From Verrucomicrobiota bacterium (GTDB taxonomy: Bacteria; Verrucomicrobiota; Verrucomicrobiia; Limisphaerales; JAGWYX01), in assembly GCA_018969165.1 (NCBI GenBank), contig JAGWYX010000231.1:1-6530 (forward strand): a stretch of 6,530 nucleotides of DNA. The letters are read 5' to 3'. Both the position numbers and the translations under genes were made by a program. Within the stretch, counting starts at the first letter, position 1. Every line of letters starts with the position of its first letter. The notes under the pieces were generated by a model. The model was not told the DNA's origin. It did no database searches and worked only from the letters and a program-made list of their open reading frames with translations. Positions 1 to 6,075 of the stretch are shown here, piece by piece.

Positions 1-368
1 AAGTCCAGGACCACCGTCTTCTGGTGCGGCGGCTCGACCGGCTCGAAAAAAAGGTGCTCGCCGGCCAACGCCTGCTGAAATGTCTCGCCCAGGAGGGCCT
101 GCTTGAGCCGAAAGTTCAGGAAACCGGGGCCCGCGATCTCGACCGGTTCGATCCAGGGCGGGATTTGGAGGCGGGCGACGACCTCGTGCGCCAGTTTCCT
201 GGGATCGCTCTGGTGATGCTTGGCCAGGGCGATGAGCGCGGCGCACTGGTAATCCCCGAACTTCGGATTCGAGCAGGGGCGAACCTGGACCGTCGTGGTG
301 TCGGCCTCCGGGAGGACGCAGACAACGGCCTGGTGGAGGCGTTGTTCGAGCAAACGATGAGGCAGCAC
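1..368 (-). CDS. argS: Arginyl-tRNA synthetase, N-terminal part (runs off left edge)
   Basis: This is the 5' end of a class I arginyl-tRNA synthetase gene, whose product charges tRNA-Arg with arginine in the cytoplasm. 122 codons are visible. The protein begins MLPHRLLEQRLHQAV and shows the ArgRS N-terminal (Add-1, tRNA D-loop recognition) domain: FGDY at residues 37-40, EIAGPGFLNF at 77-86, and KTVVLD at 117-122. In ArgRS that last segment leads straight into the HIGH catalytic motif, which lies just outside the window. The family is usually about 550-600 residues, so roughly four fifths of the gene is missing here. The start is taken as GTG at 368, because an in-frame TGA lies two codons upstream (375-377) and the family N-terminus aligns there. 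No Shine-Dalgarno is visible. It lies 67 bases downstream of the PTS IIA gene on the same strand and is probably cotranscribed with it. The family call is firm; the exact start is less so. Confidence 0.93.
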   Translation of the reverse strand, partial: MLPHRLLEQRLHQAVVCVLPEADTTTVQVRPCSNPKFGDYQCAALIALAKHHQSDPRKLAHEVVARLQIPPWIEPVEIAGPGFLNFRLKQALLGETFQQALAGEHLFFEPVEPPHQKTVVLD

Positions 369-435
369 GGGGAATCAGTGATCGGCGCGGTCGCCGCGCG
401 GGAGGCCAGGCAAGACCCACGGCCGGGTGGGCCGG
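369..435 (-). other. ptsN-argS intercistronic gap with two small hairpins
   Basis: The 67-base gap holds two perfect inverted repeats. One is a 6-bp stem at 385-390 with 394-399 (GCGCGG/CCGCGC, 3-base loop). The other is a 5-bp stem at 416-420 with 427-431 (CCCAC/GTGGG, 6-base loop). Neither is followed by a T-run, so they are not classical terminators. They could stabilise or process a ptsN-argS transcript, or they could be chance in GC-rich DNA. Confidence 0.3.
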
Positions 436-903
436 CTATTTCGGTCCGGACTGGTCGTTGATGATGCGGAGGATGGCCGAGGCATCGGGGGCCTCTTCGA
501 GGCCCTGGCGGAATTCTCGGTTGTGAAAAAGCTTGGCGATATTGGCCAAGGTGTGCAGGTGGCGCTGGAATTGGCCTTGCGGGACCAGGAACAGCAGGAC
601 CAGCGAGACCGGTTGATTATCGAGGGCGTCGAAGTTGACGCCTTGCCGGGACCGGCCCAGCGCGCCCGTGACGTCTTCGACCAGGTCGGTCGAGGCGTGG
701 GGGATGCCGATGCCAAAACCGATGCCGGTGCTCATGGAGGTCTCGCGCTTCTTGACCACGGCGACGATGGCGTCCCGGTGGTCGGCCTTGATTTTGCCGC
801 AGGCGACCAGGTGGGTGACCAGTTCGTCGATCGCCTCCCAGCGGTTGGTGGCGCGCAGATCCGCGATGATTTGTTCCTGACTTAGAAAATCGCCGAGATT
901 CAT
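436..903 (-). CDS. ptsN: PTS IIA (fructose/nitrogen-type) phosphoryl-transfer protein
   Basis: A 155-residue single-domain PTS EIIA of the fructose/mannitol/Ntr family (PTS_EIIA_2). Members accept a phosphoryl group from HPr or NPr on a histidine and either pass it to a sugar permease or act as a regulator. The phosphorylatable residue is His69 in GIGIPHAS (residues 65-71), preceded by the usual KKRETSMSTGIGFG stretch (51-64). The family's LVLLFLVP strand (101-108) and the helix with HLHTLANIAKLF (115-126) are both present. The length matches a stand-alone EIIANtr with no attached EIIB or EIIC. The frame is open up to 1083, but ATG 903 is chosen because the family N-terminus (MNLGDFLSQEQIIADL) begins there and the upstream extension is low-complexity Arg/Pro-rich. 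No Shine-Dalgarno precedes ATG 903. No other PTS gene lies in the window, so a regulatory role is more likely than sugar transport. The symbol ptsN is given by type; orthology is not proven. Confidence 0.88.
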   Translation of the reverse strand: MNLGDFLSQEQIIADLRATNRWEAIDELVTHLVACGKIKADHRDAIVAVVKKRETSMSTGIGFGIGIPHASTDLVEDVTGALGRSRQGVNFDALDNQPVSLVLLFLVPQGQFQRHLHTLANIAKLFHNREFRQGLEEAPDASAILRIINDQSGPK

Positions 904-924
904 AGGACCGCACTGAGCGACGGC

Positions 925-953
925 ATTTCGCCTGAACCGGCGGGTGTTTTCAA
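925..953 (-). promoter_or_regulatory. Weak candidate promoter for ptsN-argS
   Basis: On the minus strand TTGAAA (948-953) is separated by 17 bases from CGAAAT (925-930). The -35 is good, the -10 is poor (3 of 6 consensus). It lies about 20 bases upstream of the ptsN ATG. It is listed because some promoter is expected here; the match alone is not convincing. Confidence 0.22.
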
Positions 954-984
954 GAGCTAATTCCTTCCCAGGAAACCGGTGCAC

Positions 985-1035
985 GGTAGGGCCGAGCTGC
1001 CGCTCGGCCCGGCGGCGCGGCAGCGCCGCCCTACC
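985..1035. repeat. Compound palindromic element: two hairpins inside a short outer stem
   Basis: Seen directly: a 9-bp perfect stem at 989-997/1002-1010 (GGGCCGAGC/GCTCGGCCC, loop TGCC) is followed at once by an 8-bp perfect stem at 1011-1018/1023-1030 (GGCGGCGC/GCGCCGCC, loop GGCA). The pair is enclosed by GGTAG (985-989) and CTACC (1031-1035); base 989 can belong to either the outer or first stem. The two loops TGCC and GGCA are exact reverse complements. The whole unit can therefore fold as a cloverleaf-like structure or as one long imperfect hairpin. It lies between divergent genes and overlaps none. It resembles REP-type intergenic elements, and GGTAGGGC-like palindromes are, from memory, frequent in Verrucomicrobia genomes. 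Only one copy is present in this window, so dispersal cannot be shown here. Confidence 0.7.
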
Positions 1036-1147
1036 CGGTTCATGAGCCGTGAGCAGGTCCGGATGGAACAAGGGCCTTTCCACGAACCGCCAACCCCACC
1101 ACCGCCGGGATTCCGCAACCCCTATCCCGCTCCCCCCCGATTCGCCC

Positions 1148-1175
1148 TTGGCAGACGGACAAATTCCCTTATGAT
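1148..1175 (+). promoter_or_regulatory. Sigma70-type promoter for the O-methyltransferase gene
   Basis: TTGGCA (1148-1153, 5 of 6 consensus) and TATGAT (1170-1175, 5 of 6 consensus) are separated by 16 bases. Transcription would begin near 1182, giving a leader of about 18 bases before the ATG at 1200. It is the best promoter match in the window, correctly placed and oriented. Confidence 0.65.
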
Positions 1176-1199
1176 GCGCGCCGGAACGTTAAGCCAGCC

Positions 1200-1862
1200 A
1201 TGCGCCTGAAATATCTTCCACTGGATTCCCGCCTCTATCGCTATCTCTGCCAGCAACGCACCGGCGCCCGGGATCCGGTCCTGCAGGCCTTGCAACGCGA
1301 GACAGCGGCCCTGGGCCGCCAGGTGAGCAAGATGCAGATCAGTCCCGACCAGGGCAGCCTGCTGACCCTGCTGGTAGCCGCGCTCGAGGTGCGCGCGGCC
1401 CTCGAAGTCGGCACGTTCACCGGGTATAGTTCGATCTGCATCGCCCGCGGCCTCCGACCCGGCGGACGTTTACTGTGCCTGGACCAAAGCCCGGAATGGA
1501 CGCAGGTGGCCCGCCAATACTGGGCCAGGGCCGGCGTGGCCAACCGCATCGAGCTGCGTCTGGGACCGGCCATCCCGGCCCTGCAAAAGCTGGGCCGGGG
1601 CGCGCGGTTTGACTTCGCGTTCATCGACGCCCAGAAGACCGAATACGACACCTACTACGAACTGGTCCTGCCCCACGTGCGACGCAACGGCGTGATGGTG
1701 TTCGACAACATGCTCTGGGGCGGACGCCTGGGACGGGGGCCCCTCCGCGACCCCGCCGGGCGCGCCATCGACCGGTTGAATCGCAAACTGAGCCGCGATC
1801 CGCGAGTCCAATCGGTGTTGGTGTCCGTCGCCGACGGTCTGCAGGTTTGCCGGAAGAAGTGA
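1200..1862 (+). CDS. SAM-dependent O-methyltransferase (caffeoyl-CoA/catechol OMT-like family)
   Basis: A 220-residue class I SAM-dependent methyltransferase of the Methyltransf_3 (cation-dependent OMT) family, which methylates hydroxyls on catechol-like or other small acceptors. SAM-binding motif I is ALEVGTFTGYSS (residues 67-78), with acidic Asp95 (LLCLDQSPEW) for the SAM ribose. The metal ligands expected in the family are present: Asp143 in FAFIDAQK, and Asp169-Asn170 in VFDNMLWGG. The family's early KMQISPDQG segment (44-52) is also intact. The length is typical of bacterial members, and no signal peptide or membrane segment is seen. The substrate cannot be read from the sequence. The start is ATG 1200, behind a good promoter with a very short leader; only a weak GGAA is upstream. 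The EF-G-like gene follows on the same strand after 72 bases, but with its own possible promoter, so cotranscription is uncertain. No pathway partner is adjacent. Confidence 0.9.
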   Translation: MRLKYLPLDSRLYRYLCQQRTGARDPVLQALQRETAALGRQVSKMQISPDQGSLLTLLVAALEVRAALEVGTFTGYSSICIARGLRPGGRLLCLDQSPEWTQVARQYWARAGVANRIELRLGPAIPALQKLGRGARFDFAFIDAQKTEYDTYYELVLPHVRRNGVMVFDNMLWGGRLGRGPLRDPAGRAIDRLNRKLSRDPRVQSVLVSVADGLQVCRKK

Positions 1863-1878
1863 GCGAGGCGCGCCTCGC
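1863..1878. repeat. Perfect 16-base palindrome just after the O-methyltransferase stop
   Basis: GCGAGGCG CGCCTCGC is a perfect palindrome starting at the base after the TGA. As RNA it could form a 6-bp stem with a CGCG loop. No U-tract follows, so it is at best a weak terminator or 3'-end stabiliser. It could equally be a dyad protein site. Confidence 0.4.
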
Positions 1879-1884
1879 AGGGGG

Positions 1885-1913
1885 TTGCATTTCAATTGGG
1901 GCTTTGCCATAAC
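1885..1913 (+). promoter_or_regulatory. Possible promoter for the EF-G-like gene
   Basis: TTGCAT (1885-1890) and CATAAC (1908-1913) are spaced by an ideal 17 bases. The matches to consensus are moderate (3 and 4 of 6). It would give a leader of about 15 bases before ATG 1935. Confidence 0.28.
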
Positions 1914-1934
1914 GGAGCACACGCGAACGAACCC

Positions 1935-4037
1935 ATGAAAACCTATCAAGCCGCGGAGATTCGAAATTTTGCCATCGTCGGCCACGCCTCGTCGGGCAAG
2001 ACCACGCTGAGCGAGGCGATGCTGGCATGCGCCGGGGTGATCAACCGCATGGGCAGCGTGGCCGCCGGCACCACCGTGTCCGATTACCACGCGGGCGAAC
2101 AGGAACGCCAAATCTCGATCCACGCCTCGCTGCTGCACGCCGAGTGGCGGGAGAAGAAATTCAACCTCATCGACACCCCGGGCTACCTGGACTTCATCAG
2201 CGAGGGACTGGGGGCGCTCCGGGTCGGCGACTTTGCGGTCGTGGTGGTGCACGCCCTGCACGGGGTCCTGATCGGCACCGAACAGGTCTGGGACTACGCG
2301 ACGCGGTACGGCATCCCGAAAATTCTGGTGGTCAACGACCTGGACAAGGAGGAAGTCCACTTCGAAGCCATCCTGGAGAAGCTGCGCCAGCGGTTCGGGG
2401 AGCGAGTCTTCCCGATGACCGAACCGATCAATCCCGGCCCGGGATTCAGCCAGATTCTGGACGTGCTCCGCAGCGAGGTGACGACCTACAAGACGGATCG
2501 CAGCGGCAAATACGACGAAGTGCCCGCCGCCGGCGAATGGAAGGAGCGGGTCAACCAGCATCACGCGCAGCTCATCGAGCATATCGCCGAGTCCGACGAT
2601 TCGTTGCTCGAGAAATTCTTCGATCAAGGCGGCCTCTCCGAGGAGGAGATGCGCGGGGGCATCCACGCCGCCGTCCAGAAGCAGTCGTTGATCCCGTTGT
2701 TCTGCACCGCCGCCGAATCGAATGTGGGCGTGGCGCGCCTGATGGATTTCATCGCCAAGTACGGATCCTCGCCGGTGGACCGACACAAGGTGGGAGCCCT
2801 GGATGCCAACGGCAAGGAGGTGGACGTGGCGCTGACCAATCCCGACCCGGTGCTTTACATCTTCAAAACCATCAGCGAGGCGCAAGTGGGCGACCTGTCG
2901 TTCTTCCGGGTCTATTCCGGCTCGGTCGAGATCGGCAACGACCTTTACAACAGCTCGCGTAATGTCACCGAGCGGATCGGCCAGATGTTCATCCTCAATG
3001 GCAAGACGCGGACCGGCGTCAATCGGCTCAATGCCGGGGATCTTGGCGCGGTGGTCAAGCTGAAGGACACCCACACCGGCGATACCCTGTGCAGCCCCAA
3101 ACGGATCGTGTCCCTGCCCAAGGTGGTGTATCCGAAGCCGAACATCCACGCCGCGCTCAAGCTGCACTCCAAAGGCGACGAGGAAAAGATCGCCGAGGGA
3201 CTGGCGGCGCTGCACGAGGAGGACCCGACCTTCCTGTTTCACGTGGATTCGGAGCTGCACCAGACGGTGATTTCGGCGCAGGGCGAGCTGCATTTGCAGG
3301 TGGTCACCGGTCGATTGAAGCGGCGCTACAAGGTCGAGATCGAGCTGGTGCCCCCGCGCATCCATTTTCGCGAGACGATCAAGACCAAGTCCGACTCCAA
3401 ATACCGGCACAAGAAGCAGACGGGCGGCGCCGGCCAGTTCGCCGAGGTCTGGATGCGCATCGAGCCTAAACCGCGCGATACCGGCATCGAGTTCACCCAG
3501 TCGCTGAGCGGCCAGAACGTGGACCGGGTGTTCGTGCCGTCGGTCGAGAAAGGGGTGAACACCGCGTGCACGGAAGGGATTGTGGCCGGCTACCGGGTGG
3601 TGGACGTGAAGATTGATTTCTACGACGGCAAAATGCACCCGGTGGACTCGAAGGACATCGCCTTTCAGATCGCCGGTTACATGGGGTTCAAGGAAGCGTT
3701 CCTGAAGGCGCGGCCGTGCCTGCTCGAACCGATCTACAACCTCGAAATCCGCGTGCCCGACGAGTTCATGGGCAAAGTCATGGGCGACCTGTCCAGCCGG
3801 CGTGGCAAAATCCTGGGCATGGACGCTGACGGTAGCATGCAAGTGGTCAAGGCGCAGGTGCCGGCGATGGAGATTTATCACTACTCGACCACGCTACGGT
3901 CGCTGACCGGCGGGCGCGGGATTCATGTCGAGGAATTCAGCCATTACGAGGAGCTGCCGCGTGAGCTCGAGCAGAAGGTGATCGCCGAAAGCAAGAAGGC
4001 CAAGGAACTCAAGGACGCTGGCAAGGCCAGCGATTAG
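1935..4037 (+). CDS. EF-G-like translational GTPase (EF-G-2 type paralogue)
   Basis: A 700-residue protein with full EF-G architecture. The G domain covers about residues 1-280, with P-loop GHASSGKT (16-23), switch I GTTVSDY...RQISI (45-62), G3 DTPGYLDF (80-87), G4 NDLD (134-137) and CTAAESN (257-263) as G5. Domain II (about 300-390) and domain III (about 400-475) follow. Domain IV holds HKKQTGGAGQ (492-501) and the tip loop DGKMHPVDSKD (564-574), keeping the tip His568. Domain V (about 596-672) has EPIYNLEIRVP and SLTGGRG. Canonical EF-G has DTPGH, NKxD and RGITI; here the catalytic His is Tyr84, the G4 Lys is Asp135, and switch I has RQISI. DTPGY is shared with the EF-G-2/EF-G-like subfamily, so this is unlikely to be the housekeeping fusA, and no str-operon genes flank it. 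It presumably acts on the ribosome; its specific role is unknown. The frame opens at TTG 1896, but ATG 1935 fits the family N-terminus. Confidence 0.92.
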   Translation: MKTYQAAEIRNFAIVGHASSGKTTLSEAMLACAGVINRMGSVAAGTTVSDYHAGEQERQISIHASLLHAEWREKKFNLIDTPGYLDFISEGLGALRVGDFAVVVVHALHGVLIGTEQVWDYATRYGIPKILVVNDLDKEEVHFEAILEKLRQRFGERVFPMTEPINPGPGFSQILDVLRSEVTTYKTDRSGKYDEVPAAGEWKERVNQHHAQLIEHIAESDDSLLEKFFDQGGLSEEEMRGGIHAAVQKQSLIPLFCTAAESNVGVARLMDFIAKYGSSPVDRHKVGALDANGKEVDVALTNPDPVLYIFKTISEAQVGDLSFFRVYSGSVEIGNDLYNSSRNVTERIGQMFILNGKTRTGVNRLNAGDLGAVVKLKDTHTGDTLCSPKRIVSLPKVVYPKPNIHAALKLHSKGDEEKIAEGLAALHEEDPTFLFHVDSELHQTVISAQGELHLQVVTGRLKRRYKVEIELVPPRIHFRETIKTKSDSKYRHKKQTGGAGQFAEVWMRIEPKPRDTGIEFTQSLSGQNVDRVFVPSVEKGVNTACTEGIVAGYRVVDVKIDFYDGKMHPVDSKDIAFQIAGYMGFKEAFLKARPCLLEPIYNLEIRVPDEFMGKVMGDLSSRRGKILGMDADGSMQVVKAQVPAMEIYHYSTTLRSLTGGRGIHVEEFSHYEELPRELEQKVIAESKKAKELKDAGKASD

Positions 4038-4241
4038 CGGGATGCCACGTCTCGGGGGCACCAGAGTGAAACTCAAATTGCGGCGGAGCGGCGAGCCGGA
4101 GAATCAGGCCGAGACTCGCCTAACTTTCGCAACTCGCCCATAGTTTTTGCAGAGACCCCTGATTTTCGGGGCATCGCTGGCGAAAGTATTCACTACAAGT
4201 CGGACCTGGGCAGGGCACCTCTTCAGTCGAGCAACTGGCCT
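4038..4241. other. Gene-free stretch after the EF-G-like gene
   Basis: No gene can be supported here. No convincing intrinsic terminator for the EF-G-like gene is seen: there are short GC dyads such as CCCC/GGGG around 4156-4171, but no T-run. On the minus strand a reading frame continues from the transposase remnant to a TGA at 4104-4106. That part has no recognisable motif, and it may be the decayed remainder of the same insertion. Confidence 0.45.
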
Positions 4242-4442
4242 TCCCTCCCGGCTGGGCGGCAAACGGCGGCTCCAAAACTCCGATAACTTCAATGAATTCC
4301 ACACCGTCAGCGCCACCCAGCAGGCGCCCCATTGTCGCGGTCGCTCGATCCGAAAGTGCTTCAGGTGGACGGCGATGGCGGCTGCCTCCTGGCGCTGCAA
4401 CTCCCGTTCGGTGGACCGCCACTGATCCTGTCGGATGGCCGC
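4242..4442 (-). pseudogene. Transposase remnant (IS4-superfamily, IS1634-like N-terminal region)
   Basis: The minus strand encodes a fragment with RPRQWGACW (codons 34-42 from position 4442) followed by VALTVW...LKLSEFW and RRLPPSREG. This pattern, RPRQWGACW then a helix then L.L..FW...LPPSR.G, matches from memory a DDE transposase family that is abundant in Verrucomicrobia and Planctomycetes. The similarity ends after SREG, where intact members continue with a long catalytic domain. The N-terminal portion and the DDE domain are both missing, so the element cannot be active. The fragment begins directly after the rnc amber codon and lies in the same frame as rnc. The frame stays open to 4104, but that continuation is not recognised; it might be C-terminal transposase sequence joined by an internal deletion. 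The family assignment is good; the exact IS family name and the element ends are uncertain. Confidence 0.72.
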
Positions 4443-5159
4443 CTAATCTGAGGCAAGCGAAGTCCCGGCAGCGGGCTGCCGCAGGGCCTGCAAGGCGGCG
4501 CGGGCGGCCTGGCTCTCGGCGTCCTTTTTGCTCTTGCCCCGGCCGCGGCCAAGCTCGACGCCTCCATGCTTCACCACGCACTCGAACTCGCGATCGTGAT
4601 CCGGGCCGCTGACCGACGCCAGCACGTAGCGCGGCGCCTCCACCGACCGCGCCTGAAGCAGTTCCTGCAATTCGCCCTTGGGATTGTCCAGGTTGGGAAT
4701 CACCTCGAGTTCGCCGAAGACCGGGTGGAACTGGCGCAACACGAATTCCCGGGCGAGGTCGAACCCGCCGTCCAGGAAGATCGCGCCCACCAACGCCTCG
4801 AATGCATCCGCCAGCGTCGAGGGCCGCTGCCGCCCGCCGTTCAACTCCTCGCCCCGGCTCAGGATCAGGTCCCGGCCCAGTTCGAGCCGGCGACCTTGCT
4901 CGGCCAGTGCCCGGCGGTTGACCATCCGGGCGCGCGCCTTGGTCAACGGGCCCTCGGCGACGTCGGGGAATTTTTCGTATAACTCCCGGGTCAGGGCCAA
5001 TTGCAGCACGGCGTCGCCGAGGAACTCCAGGCGCTGGTTGTGCTGGAGGTGGACGCCCTCCTCGCGGGCGACCGACGGATGCGTCAGGGCCAGGCGCAGC
5101 AGGGCGACATTGCCAAACCCGTATCCCAATCGGTCCTGCAGCTCACGTAAGTCGGTCAC
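4443..5159 (-). CDS. rnc: Ribonuclease III
   Basis: A 238-residue RNase III, the Mg2+-dependent double-strand RNA endonuclease that processes rRNA precursors and structured mRNAs. The catalytic domain (about 1-155) carries the signature NQRLEFLGDAV (41-51) with Glu45 and Asp49. The second acidic pair, Asp118 and Glu121, lies in TLADAFEALVGAIFLDGG (115-132). These match the four metal-binding residues of E. coli RNase III (E41, D45, D114, E117). A double-stranded RNA-binding domain follows (about 157-228), from NPKGELQELLQ to GRGKSKKDAESQAARAALQAL. Length and layout are normal for bacterial rnc. The start is GTG 5159, because the nearby ATG at 5178 is out of frame; no Shine-Dalgarno is seen. 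It follows the four-cysteine hypothetical gene by 24 bases, so translation may depend on the upstream gene in a shared mRNA. The TAG stop directly abuts a transposase remnant, so the last dozen residues could be altered sequence. Confidence 0.96.
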   Translation of the reverse strand: MTDLRELQDRLGYGFGNVALLRLALTHPSVAREEGVHLQHNQRLEFLGDAVLQLALTRELYEKFPDVAEGPLTKARARMVNRRALAEQGRRLELGRDLILSRGEELNGGRQRPSTLADAFEALVGAIFLDGGFDLAREFVLRQFHPVFGELEVIPNLDNPKGELQELLQARSVEAPRYVLASVSGPDHDREFECVVKHGGVELGRGRGKSKKDAESQAARAALQALRQPAAGTSLASD

Positions 5160-5183
5160 AAAGCGGTTCGCGGTCCATGGGAA

Positions 5184-5840
5184 TCAGCCCGCGGGAGGCT
5201 GGAGGGATGGAGGCGCGTCAGGGGCCGGAGTGGTGGGGGAGGATGGGCCGGAATCCTCAGGCGCGGCGGGCGTGGGCTTGGTGCCGATGTCAGTTGCGGC
5301 GCCGGGTGGCGGGACGGCGGCCAGCGGCGGATTCAATCCGTGTTCGAGGAGCCGCGCGACATCGCGTTGGACGGCGTCGAGCTGGCTGAGGCGCAACTCG
5401 GGATCGGGGACGGTGAAGACCTCGCCGGTGCGGGCGTGTTCGTAAATCAAGTGGCGGCGGTTGTCCGGTTGGATCTGGCCTTTGGCTTTGAAGACGCGTT
5501 TGCGTTCGAGCATGACGGCCAGGACATAGCCGGCGGCGGCGTAATTCGGATCGTTCAACGCGACGAGCTTGCGCAGCAGGGTTTCGGCGGTCTCCTTCTG
5601 GATCGGTTCGGGCGGGGCCGGCGGCGGGGCGGCGAACTCGCTTTGCCAATGGGAGACGAAGCCCTTGCGGTCGCTGGCGCCCTGGCTGAACTGCGCTGTC
5701 CAGCACGGCTCGCAGACATCCAGCCGTTGGTAGGCGGATTTCTGGTCGAACAGCAGCGTATGGAAAGGCTGCCGGTCCGCAAACGGCCGGTTGCAAGCCT
5801 GACAGGCTGCCGACCGGGATTGTATGTTCCAATCGATCAT
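5184..5840 (-). CDS. Conserved hypothetical protein with four-cysteine zinc-binding N-terminus and Pro-rich tail
   Basis: A 218-residue protein of unknown function. The N-terminus has two CxxC pairs, Cys13/Cys16 and Cys43/Cys46, spaced as a likely zinc ribbon. A helical central part follows (about 80-170), with PIQKETAETLLRKL (79-92), YVLAVMLERKRVFK (105-118) and an IYEH..TGEVFTVPDP segment (132-147). The last 50 or so residues are rich in Pro, Ala, Ser and Thr and probably disordered. No signal peptide or membrane segment is seen. From memory, proteins of this form recur in Verrucomicrobia as uncharacterised proteins; I cannot name a function. Start ATG 5840 is well supported by GAGG at 5847-5850, six bases upstream, and by a promoter behind it. 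It is the first gene of a likely two-gene operon with rnc, 24 bases downstream, so a role linked to RNA processing or ribosome biogenesis is possible but unproven. Confidence 0.85.
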   Translation of the reverse strand: MIDWNIQSRSAACQACNRPFADRQPFHTLLFDQKSAYQRLDVCEPCWTAQFSQGASDRKGFVSHWQSEFAAPPPAPPEPIQKETAETLLRKLVALNDPNYAAAGYVLAVMLERKRVFKAKGQIQPDNRRHLIYEHARTGEVFTVPDPELRLSQLDAVQRDVARLLEHGLNPPLAAVPPPGAATDIGTKPTPAAPEDSGPSSPTTPAPDAPPSLQPPAG

Positions 5841-5846
5841 CCGAAA

Positions 5847-5850
5847 CCTC
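5847..5850 (-). promoter_or_regulatory. Shine-Dalgarno GAGG
   Basis: GAGG on the minus strand sits six bases upstream of ATG 5840. It is the only well-placed Shine-Dalgarno in the window and fixes this start. Confidence 0.7.
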
Positions 5851-5864
5851 GGTAGAGTCCTTGA

Positions 5865-5892
5865 ATTGTGAAACTTGCTGTTCTCAAGTCAA
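5865..5892 (-). promoter_or_regulatory. Sigma70-type promoter for the hypothetical gene and rnc
   Basis: On the minus strand TTGACT (5887-5892, 5 of 6 consensus) and CACAAT (5865-5870, 4 of 6) are separated by 16 bases. Transcription would start near 5858, leaving a leader of about 18 bases that contains the GAGG ribosome-binding site. The region is locally AT-rich compared with its surroundings. Confidence 0.55.
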
Positions 5893-6003
5893 GTTTTGCT
5901 GTTGCTTCCGCGGCCGGCGTCTGCCTCGTCGAGCACTCGGCCAGCCAGGCGCGCCACCGGACGCCTCCCAGCCGCCCTCGCCGGCAGGCGGGGAAGCCCA
6001 TTC

Positions 6004-6048
6004 CGGTCCACCGGGACCGTCACAATAGCTCAGGGAGAAGCTTGAGCT
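6004..6048. other. Two small inverted repeats upstream of fmdB
   Basis: CGGTCC (6004-6009) pairs with GGACCG (6014-6019) around ACCG. AGCTCA (6027-6032) pairs with TGAGCT (6043-6048) around a 10-base loop. They lie 27-72 bases before the fmdB ATG and may be an operator or leader structure, or chance. No clear promoter for fmdB was found; TTGAGC at 6042-6047 is a poor -35 with no good -10. Confidence 0.25.
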
Positions 6049-6075
6049 TTCCGGCGGATGCGTTAACTTCGGGCC

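Noticed and set aside
24..461. A 145-codon plus-strand frame across the argS start and the ptsN 3' end.
   Set aside because: The minus strand of this stretch encodes convincing ArgRS and PTS IIA sequence; this frame has no family resemblance.
904..1083. N-terminal extension of the PTS IIA gene to an upstream start at 1083.
   Set aside because: The extra 60 residues are Arg/Pro-rich, cross the palindromic element, and are absent from the family.
1470..3881. An 803-codon open frame on the minus strand, antisense to the O-methyltransferase and EF-G-like genes.
   Set aside because: It is a shadow of GC-rich coding DNA: the sense strand encodes two clear families end to end, and the antisense product is rich in His, Leu, Asp and Arg with no recognisable motif.
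4120..4581. A 153-codon minus-strand frame overlapping the end of rnc and the transposase remnant.
   Set aside because: Its first part is a shadow of rnc, and the recognisable transposase motifs are in a different frame. Its tail may hold frameshifted relic sequence, but nothing is identifiable.
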